Positions 7,687 through 12,551 of a DNA stretch of 16,975 bases are shown here, one piece after another (positions within the stretch are counted from its first letter, which is position 1; each line of letters starts with the position of its first letter). The notes under the pieces are model-generated. The model was not told where the DNA came from. It did not search any database and saw only the letters and a program-made list of their open reading frames with translations. The DNA lies in the NCBI GenBank assembly GCA_023818745.1, contig JAMWBY010000020.1, positions 1-16,975 on the forward strand. Direction: 5' to 3'. The translations under genes and the position numbers were made by a program. This stretch comes from Candidatus Omnitrophota bacterium (GTDB lineage Bacteria; Ratteibacteria; UBA8468; B48-G9; JAFGKM01).

Positions 7687-8420
7687 ATTATTTTATCAGC
7701 GCGAAAAACAGGACCATCCTTACAAACTCTTTTATATTCCCAATTATCTTTTTCTCTTATTTTTACTACACATCCATAACATAAACCCATACCACAAGCC
7801 ATATAATTTTCAAGAGATAAATATACAGGTACTTTTTTAGAAAATTTAGATATTTTCTTTAACAACTCTTCTGGTCCTGAACCATATATAACCTCAAATC
7901 CATTAAATTTCTTAAAAATATCAAAAATATTGCCTTTCGTTCCAAAACTTCCATCATCTGTTGAGAAAATATAATCAATTCCATCTGGCAGAACACTAAA
8001 AAATATTGAATTTCTGTTTCTACTTCCATAAAAGAAAAATATTTCTTTATTAAATTTTTTAAGTTCCTCAGACAAAAAAATTAATGGAGCAATTCCTGTT
8101 CCTCCTCCTATAATACAAATTTTTTTATTTTTATATATAGGGAAAGAATTACCGAGAGGACCAATTATATCAATGCTTTCTCCTTTTGTTTTTTGGCTCA
8201 ATATTTCTGTTCCTTTTCCAACGACTTTATATATTATTTGAATTGATTTTTTATTAAACCTTGCTACTGAAAAAGGCCTTCTAAGAAAGCATTTTTCTAT
8301 TTTTATGTGAACAAAGTTCCCAGGATAAAAATCTTCTTTAAAATTATTTTCAAATTCAAGTAATAGATGGTCTTTGTTCAAATTTTCATTTTTAATTACT
8401 TCACATATTACATTTTCCAT
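7677..8420 (-). CDS. pyrK: Dihydroorotate dehydrogenase electron-transfer subunit
   Basis: PyrK passes electrons from the PyrD FMN through a 2Fe-2S cluster and FAD to NAD+. The 247-residue protein shows the ferredoxin-reductase fold: the FAD-binding RRPFSVA (48-54), the NAD-binding glycine-rich GGGTGIAPL (105-113), YGSGPEELL near 179-187, and the C-terminal cluster cysteines C209, C214, C217 and C233 in the CX4CX2CX15C pattern expected of PyrK. It is the first gene of the eight-gene minus-strand operon. The start at 8420 has no Shine-Dalgarno sequence and lies two bases from a perfect 18-base palindrome, so the transcript leader is probably short and transcription may be controlled there. pyrB, pyrC, pyrE and pyrF are not in view. 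Confidence 0.96.
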   Translation of the reverse strand: MENVICEVIKNENLNKDHLLLEFENNFKEDFYPGNFVHIKIEKCFLRRPFSVARFNKKSIQIIYKVVGKGTEILSQKTKGESIDIIGPLGNSFPIYKNKKICIIGGGTGIAPLIFLSEELKKFNKEIFFFYGSRNRNSIFFSVLPDGIDYIFSTDDGSFGTKGNIFDIFKKFNGFEVIYGSGPEELLKKISKFSKKVPVYLSLENYMACGMGLCYGCVVKIREKDNWEYKRVCKDGPVFRADKIIWR

Positions 8421-8422
8421 TA

Positions 8423-8440
8423 TTTTATGATATCATAAAA
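8423..8440. promoter_or_regulatory. Perfect 18-bp palindrome in the pyrK/oxidoreductase divergent region (candidate operator)
   Basis: The sequence TTTTATGATATCATAAAA equals its own reverse complement, centred between 8431 and 8432. It lies between the pyrK start codon and the divergent oxidoreductase gene. It would cover the likely start of the minus-strand transcript (TATAAT-like hexamer at 8447-8442) and the -35 area of a plus-strand promoter whose TATAAT is at 8449-8454. Such placement suits a dimeric repressor or activator acting on both sides. In DNA this rich in A and T, a chance palindrome is possible, so function is inferred. Confidence 0.4.
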
Positions 8441-8448
8441 AATTATAT

Positions 8449-8454
8449 TATAAT
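8449..8454 (+). promoter_or_regulatory. Possible -10 hexamer for the Gfo/Idh/MocA gene
   Basis: A perfect TATAAT lies 33 bases before the ATG at 8488, leaving a leader of about 26 bases that holds a full Shine-Dalgarno sequence. The matching -35 region is poor (three of six consensus positions) and overlaps the 18-bp palindrome, which would fit a promoter needing an activator or blocked by a repressor. TATAAT-like strings are frequent in this composition, so confidence is low. Confidence 0.35.
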
Positions 8455-8473
8455 AATTAAAACTTTAAAAACT

Positions 8474-8481
8474 AAAGGAGG
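8474..8481 (+). promoter_or_regulatory. Strong Shine-Dalgarno site of the Gfo/Idh/MocA gene
   Basis: AAAGGAGG followed by six bases and the ATG at 8488. It fixes the start of this gene and contrasts with the neighbouring plsY, kinase-like and patatin genes, which lack any visible Shine-Dalgarno sequence. Confidence 0.8.
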
Positions 8482-8487
8482 AATAAA

Positions 8488-9465
8488 ATGGATATAAGAA
8501 TTGGTTTTATTGGTTGTGGAGGAATCGCAAAGGCACATATGATGCGACTTTCAAAGATAGAAGGAATTAAGTTTGTAAGTATGTGTGATTTAAATGAGAA
8601 CTTTGCGAAAGAATGTGCAGAAATTTATGGAGGAAATCCATATACCGATTTTAGAAAAATGCTTGATAATGAAAAATTAGATGCCTGTTATATATGTATT
8701 CCTCCATTTGCTCATTCTGGACAGGAAGAAGAGTGTATTGAAAGGAATATACCATTTTTTATTGAAAAACCAATTCATTTAGATTTAGAAAAAGCCAAAA
8801 TGATTAACGAAAAGATAAAAGAGAAAAATGTAATAACTTCAGTTGGTTATGTTTTAAGATACTTTGACATAGTTGAGCAATTAAAAAGTGAGATAAAAAA
8901 AGAAAAAATAGGACTTGTAAGAGGTAAATATTATGGAGAAGTTCCTGCAGGTGGAAAAAAACTCTGGCTCATAAAAAAAGAAATGTCAGGTGGACAATTA
9001 ATTGAACAGGCAACACATACTCTTGATTTAATGAGATATATATGTGGAGATGTTGAAGAAATCTATACCTATAAATTTGAAGGCATAAATAATAAAATTT
9101 ATCCTGAATACAATGTAGAGGATGCTTTAACCTTAATTATGAAATTTAAAAATGGAATTATTGGTAATTTAACCTGCACATGGCTTTTAAAAGGTTATGA
9201 TATAGATATTGAAATTGTTGGAAAAGATGTTTTGTTTTTATTTAAGAGAAATACGATTGAAATTAACAGAGGGATTAAAGTAGAACAGTACATATCAAAT
9301 ATAGACCCGATGTATGAAGAAGACCTTGCATTTATAAAAAGTGTAAAAGAAAATAATCCTAAATATATAAAATCTGATTACAATGATGCTTTAAAAACAC
9401 TTGAAATAACAATAAAAGCCCACGAAAGCGAACAAAAAGGGCAACCTATTAAATTAACCGTGTAA
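8488..9465 (+). CDS. Gfo/Idh/MocA-family NAD(P)-dependent oxidoreductase
   Basis: A 325-residue soluble dehydrogenase of the family that oxidises or reduces sugars, inositols and related polyols. The N-terminal Rossmann fold has GFIGCGGIAKAH (6-17) for the dinucleotide. EKP at 93-95 carries the conserved catalytic lysine, and the C-terminal substrate domain has GGQLIEQATHTLDLMRY (168-184), with H177 and D180 in the usual catalytic-region spacing. The substrate cannot be told from sequence. It stands alone: divergent from pyrK on the left and separated from plsY by a promoter-like sequence on the right, so it is probably its own transcript with a strong ribosome binding site. Relatives include myo-inositol dehydrogenases, sugar dehydrogenases that act on nucleotide sugars, and glucose-fructose oxidoreductases. 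A sugar-nucleotide role would suit the envelope genes nearby, but that is a guess. Confidence 0.9.
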   Translation: MDIRIGFIGCGGIAKAHMMRLSKIEGIKFVSMCDLNENFAKECAEIYGGNPYTDFRKMLDNEKLDACYICIPPFAHSGQEEECIERNIPFFIEKPIHLDLEKAKMINEKIKEKNVITSVGYVLRYFDIVEQLKSEIKKEKIGLVRGKYYGEVPAGGKKLWLIKKEMSGGQLIEQATHTLDLMRYICGDVEEIYTYKFEGINNKIYPEYNVEDALTLIMKFKNGIIGNLTCTWLLKGYDIDIEIVGKDVLFLFKRNTIEINRGIKVEQYISNIDPMYEEDLAFIKSVKENNPKYIKSDYNDALKTLEITIKAHESEQKGQPIKLTV

Positions 9466-9469
9466 TTTT

Positions 9470-9497
9470 TTGACTTATATTAAAAATTGAGTAAAAT
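9470..9497 (+). promoter_or_regulatory. Sigma70-type promoter for plsY
   Basis: TTGACT at 9470-9475, a 16-base spacer and TAAAAT at 9492-9497. Transcription would begin near 9503-9505, practically at the plsY ATG (9506), implying a leaderless or nearly leaderless transcript; consistent with this, no Shine-Dalgarno sequence is present. A closely similar TTGACT-N17-TAAAAT lies before the addB-like gene. Confidence 0.55.
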
Positions 9498-9505
9498 GTA
9501 AATTA

Positions 9506-10117
9506 ATGATATTTACTTTTCTTATCACTGGTTACATATGCGGAAGTATTTCATTTGCATATCTTTTTACATATTTTCTAACAGGGAAAGATATAAGAAA
9601 AATTGGAACCGGAAATCCAGGTGCTGCAAATGTTTCAAAATCTATTGGTAAAAAATGGGGCATAATTGTCTGGATTGCTGATACCATTAAAGGTGTCTTT
9701 CCTATGGTTCTTGCAAAAAATTATGGAATTGCAAATATCATCCTTCTTACTCTTATTGGTTCATCAGCAATCATTGGACATTGTTATTCTATTTTTTTAA
9801 AATTTAAAGGTGGAAAAGGAGCTGCCACAAGCGGAGGAGTTATTCTTTATCTTATGCCTAAATTATTTCCACTCGTTATTATATTATGGTTTGCTGCTCA
9901 AAAAATTAATCCACGTTCTCCAAGGGTGTTAATCTTATGTCTTATGACATTTTTTGTATTTCTTGGGATTTTTTATAGAAATAATTTCTTATCCTTATTT
10001 TTCTCAACTCTTATTCTGATAATAATTGGTGCACTTGTTAATAAAGATGTAATTCAGGAAATTAAAAGATATAAAAAAGAAATTAAAAATGGTAATCTGG
10101 AGAAGAAAAATCTATAG
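9506..10117 (+). CDS. plsY: Acyl-phosphate:glycerol-3-phosphate acyltransferase
   Basis: PlsY is an integral membrane enzyme that moves an acyl group from acyl-phosphate (made by PlsX, not in view) to glycerol 3-phosphate, giving lysophosphatidate, the first step of phospholipid synthesis. The 203-residue protein has several hydrophobic helices and the family motifs: GSISFAYL near the N-terminus (13-20), KIGTGNPGAANVSKSIGKK (32-50), ADTIKG (58-63) and GHCYSIFLKFKGGKGAATSG (91-110). The C-terminal basic segment (EIKRYKKEIKNG) corresponds to the usual RHxxNIxR-type tail but is degenerate. It is the first gene of a three-gene run; its 3' end overlaps the next gene by 29 bases. Confidence 0.95.
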   Translation: MIFTFLITGYICGSISFAYLFTYFLTGKDIRKIGTGNPGAANVSKSIGKKWGIIVWIADTIKGVFPMVLAKNYGIANIILLTLIGSSAIIGHCYSIFLKFKGGKGAATSGGVILYLMPKLFPLVIILWFAAQKINPRSPRVLILCLMTFFVFLGIFYRNNFLSLFFSTLILIIIGALVNKDVIQEIKRYKKEIKNGNLEKKNL

Positions 10118-10670
10118 AATTTTTATGGGCTCTTTAGTTCCAGTTGTTTATTTAATTACTGGTTCTGTTTTTTTTCCATTAATTATATGTTCATTTTTTT
10201 TAACATTATTACTTGCTCTTGAACTTGAAAGATGGAAAAATCCAGGGGTATGGAATTATATATTAAAAAAATATGGGAAGATTTTTAAAACTCCTCCCGG
10301 CAAATTAACAGGAGATACATATTTCATGATTTCAACTTTTATAATTTTACTTTTTTTCGATTGGTCTATATCAATTTCTTCTTTATTTTTTCTTGTCTTT
10401 GGAGATGCTGGAAGTGGAATTATAGGAAGTAAATATGGTAAGATTAAAATTTTTCCTGGCAAAACATTAGAAGGTTTTATAGGTGGTTTGATTTTTAATT
10501 TTATAATCTCTCTCTTAATTTATAAATTTGTTGAATTGCCTTTTTATGTCCTTATGTCTGGAGTGGTTATTTCTTCAATAATAGAATGTCTACCATTGAA
10601 AATTGATGATAATTTAACAGTAGGAGTTATAACAGCAACTTTTATGAATTTATTAAATAAGTTTTTTTAA
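10089..10670 (+). CDS. Polyprenol/phytol (dolichol) kinase-like CTP-dependent membrane kinase
   Basis: A 193-residue polytopic membrane protein resembling the SEC59/VTE5/phosphatidate-cytidylyltransferase-related group, whose known members use CTP to phosphorylate dolichol, phytol or farnesol. Visible features are the N-terminal RRKIYRIFMG (5-14), the ELERWKNPG loop (45-53), the nucleotide-binding FGDAGSGIIGSKYG (104-117), GKTLEGFIGG (124-133) and IECLPLKIDDNLTVG (165-179), which holds the conserved E and DN pair. The start ATG lies 29 bases inside plsY with no Shine-Dalgarno sequence, so it is probably coupled to plsY. Next to plsY and a patatin gene, a role in lipid or isoprenoid salvage is likely; the substrate is unknown. 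A CdsA-type cytidylyltransferase is a less likely alternative because the protein is short and lacks the long CdsA C-terminal signature. Confidence 0.75.
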   Translation: MVIWRRKIYRIFMGSLVPVVYLITGSVFFPLIICSFFLTLLLALELERWKNPGVWNYILKKYGKIFKTPPGKLTGDTYFMISTFIILLFFDWSISISSLFFLVFGDAGSGIIGSKYGKIKIFPGKTLEGFIGGLIFNFIISLLIYKFVELPFYVLMSGVVISSIIECLPLKIDDNLTVGVITATFMNLLNKFF

Positions 10671-10671
10671 A

Positions 10672-11607
10672 ATGAAAAAGGGAATTGCTTTATCAGGTGG
10701 AGGAGCAAAGAGTTTTTCTCAAATTGGTGTTTTAAAAGTTCTTGAAAAAGAAGGATTTACTTTTGATATAATTACTGGAACAAGTATGGGAGCAATTATT
10801 GGAACAATTTATTGTTTTGTAGGAAATGCTGAAAAAACAGAGGAAATTGTGATTAAGGTTTTTTCAAATAAAGAATTTAAAAAAATAGAAAAAATATTTT
10901 CAAAAACAGAAGAGACGAACTCTTTTAAAAGCATCTGGAAAAATATAATAACTTTTTCTTTACTTTTAATTGATAGTTTCAAAATTGGTCTTTACGATTC
11001 AGAAAAAATAAAAAGAAAAATAAAATCAAAAAAAATAATAAAGAGTGAATTTTATTTTGAAAATTTAAAAAAAACACTTGGAATTGTGGCAACAGAATAT
11101 ACGACCGGTAAAACTATTATTTTTAATAAAGGGGAAATAATTCCGGCATTAATAGCTTCATCTGCTATTCCAGGATTAATAACACCTGTAGAAATAAATA
11201 ATTGTTTATATGTTGATGGAGGCGTAACAAGCAATCTTCCAGTTGTTGCTAACTATCTTCTTGGAGGAGAAATAATAATAGGCATAGAAAATAATTCTCT
11301 ATTTGAAAAATATAAACCGAAAAACACATTTGATATATTTGTTCATCTTGAAAAAATAAAAACAATTTATTCAGGACTTTTTGAAAGTTTATTATCTGAT
11401 TTTACAATTAATATTGAACTTCCTGATATAGAATGGTTTAACTTTTCAAAAGTGAAAGAATGTATAAAAATAGGTGAAAAGTATGCTCAACAAAGCATAA
11501 AATTTGTGGAAGAAATTTTTAATAAAACTGAAAAATCAAGTTTTAAACAAGAGATAATTGAAAAAATAAAGGATTACTTTTTAATCAGGGAATCTGCCAA
11601 TATTTAA
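10672..11607 (+). CDS. Patatin-like phospholipase
   Basis: A 311-residue serine lipase-type acyl hydrolase of the bacterial RssA/patatin group. The oxyanion glycine loop is ALSGGGAKSFSQIGVLKVL (6-24), the nucleophile serine is S38 in GTSMG (36-40), and the dyad aspartate is D182 in YVDGGVTSNLPV (180-191). The usual G-G-G-x-K/R-G loop has serine in place of the last glycine. No signal peptide or membrane helix is obvious, so it is probably cytosolic or peripheral to the inner membrane. It starts one base after the kinase-like gene without a Shine-Dalgarno sequence and so is probably the third gene of the plsY transcript. Likely job: freeing fatty acids from phospholipids; the true substrate is not known. 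The last 27 bases overlap the convergent acyltransferase gene. Confidence 0.9.
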   Translation: MKKGIALSGGGAKSFSQIGVLKVLEKEGFTFDIITGTSMGAIIGTIYCFVGNAEKTEEIVIKVFSNKEFKKIEKIFSKTEETNSFKSIWKNIITFSLLLIDSFKIGLYDSEKIKRKIKSKKIIKSEFYFENLKKTLGIVATEYTTGKTIIFNKGEIIPALIASSAIPGLITPVEINNCLYVDGGVTSNLPVVANYLLGGEIIIGIENNSLFEKYKPKNTFDIFVHLEKIKTIYSGLFESLLSDFTINIELPDIEWFNFSKVKECIKIGEKYAQQSIKFVEEIFNKTEKSSFKQEIIEKIKDYFLIRESANI

Positions 11608-12501
11608 CCAACTGGACCAATGTTCAGGATATTTTTCAACCCATTCTTGCACTCTTTTTATAAAAAATTGAGTATTTTCTTTTATGTCCTGTGATATATT
11701 TTTAGTTATTTTTATTTCATATGGCCCTTCAATAAAAATTTTATGTTTCATAAATCCTTTTCTGATTGTGTAAAATCCAATTACTTTTGTTTTGTATTTT
11801 CTTGCAAATACTGCTGCTCCTGTTGGAACATAAACCTTCTTTCCAAAAAATTCACACTCAATACCACTAGAGGAATGCTGGTCAAGATAAATACATAATA
11901 TTCCTTTATTTTTGATCCATTTTATTGACTCATTTATCGCTTCTTTTAAATCCTTTTTTGAAATTGAGGGAATTTTAAACTTTTTCCTTAATTTTCGTAA
12001 ATCCATGTCGCTATAAACATTAACTGAACGTTGAATAATCACATTTACAGGATATCCCTTTTTATTTAGAATAAGAAGAGCAAAAGGAAAGTTTCCCATA
12101 TGTGGAGAGATTGCAATAATTCCTTTTTTTTCTTTCATAATTTCTTTTAAAATATCCTCACCAACGATTTCTGTATTAGCTATTAATTGATCAGCAGTAA
12201 ATTTATATAATTGAAATATTTCTAAAAAACTCATAATTTCTATAAACATCTGTTTACAAATTTTTATTTTTTCTTCTTTTGTATATTTATTTCCGAATGC
12301 AATATCCATATTTTTAAGAGCCAGTTTTCTATGACCTTTCATTGTATAAAAAGCAAAATTTCCCATAATAATTATCAATCTTTCAAAAAGAAAGACAGGT
12401 ATAATTTGAATAAAGAAAATAAGAAATTTAAGAAAAATATAAACAACTATGCCATTTTCAAATGGTTTTAAAAAATTTCTTAATAATTTTTTAAATCTCA
12501 T
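11581..12501 (-). CDS. LpxL/HtrB-family lipid acyltransferase-like protein
   Basis: A 306-residue protein with an N-terminal hydrophobic anchor (about 18-50), as in lipid A late acyltransferases, which add secondary acyl chains to Kdo-lipid A at the inner-membrane cytoplasmic face. Family landmarks are ALKNMDIAFG (61-70), ISPHMGNFPF (131-140), DQHSSSGIECEFFGKKVYVP (207-226) followed by TGAAVFARK, and the C-terminal YPEHWSSWLNIGRF (291-304). The HX4D/E catalytic motif is altered: H134 is followed at the usual acidic position by proline (P139). The DNA reads cleanly there. It may use another acidic residue, act on a different lipid, or be inactive. ATG at 12501 has a good AAGGA Shine-Dalgarno sequence four bases upstream. 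The gene is divergent from the addB-like gene and convergent with the patatin gene. Confidence 0.85.
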   Translation of the reverse strand: MRFKKLLRNFLKPFENGIVVYIFLKFLIFFIQIIPVFLFERLIIIMGNFAFYTMKGHRKLALKNMDIAFGNKYTKEEKIKICKQMFIEIMSFLEIFQLYKFTADQLIANTEIVGEDILKEIMKEKKGIIAISPHMGNFPFALLILNKKGYPVNVIIQRSVNVYSDMDLRKLRKKFKIPSISKKDLKEAINESIKWIKNKGILCIYLDQHSSSGIECEFFGKKVYVPTGAAVFARKYKTKVIGFYTIRKGFMKHKIFIEGPYEIKITKNISQDIKENTQFFIKRVQEWVEKYPEHWSSWLNIGRFPD

Positions 12502-12508
12502 AAATTCC

Positions 12509-12537
12509 TTGACTATTTTGTAATTTTATAATAAAAT
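12509..12537 (+). promoter_or_regulatory. Sigma70-type promoter for the addB-like gene
   Basis: TTGACT at 12509-12514, a 17-base spacer and TAAAAT at 12532-12537. The start of transcription would be near 12544, about eight bases before the ATG at 12552, and no Shine-Dalgarno sequence is seen. The -35 hexamer shares bases with the Shine-Dalgarno sequence of the opposite-strand acyltransferase gene (12510-12506). The -10 hexamer lies inside an inverted repeat. Confidence 0.55.
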
Positions 12538-12545
12538 TATAAAAT
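12523..12545. promoter_or_regulatory. Inverted repeat with 10-bp arms in the acyltransferase/addB divergent region
   Basis: ATTTTATAAT at 12523-12532 is repeated as its exact reverse complement ATTATAAAAT at 12536-12545, separated by AAA. It covers the -10 element of the plus-strand promoter and a TATAAT on the minus strand (12541-12536), so a bound regulator could affect both directions. Its half-site closely matches that of the palindrome before pyrK. Such AT-only repeats can arise by chance or simply be two facing -10 boxes. Confidence 0.35.
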
Positions 12546-12551
12546 CTAAAA

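Noticed and set aside
8421..8487. Riboswitch or attenuator ahead of pyrK (PyrR-type control)
   Set aside because: The whole gap is only 67 bases and is shared with a divergent gene; there is no room for a leader with an antiterminator, and no terminator-like GC stem is present.
9466..9505. Intrinsic terminator after the oxidoreductase gene
   Set aside because: A short T run follows the stop codon, but no stem-loop with a stable GC-containing arm precedes it.
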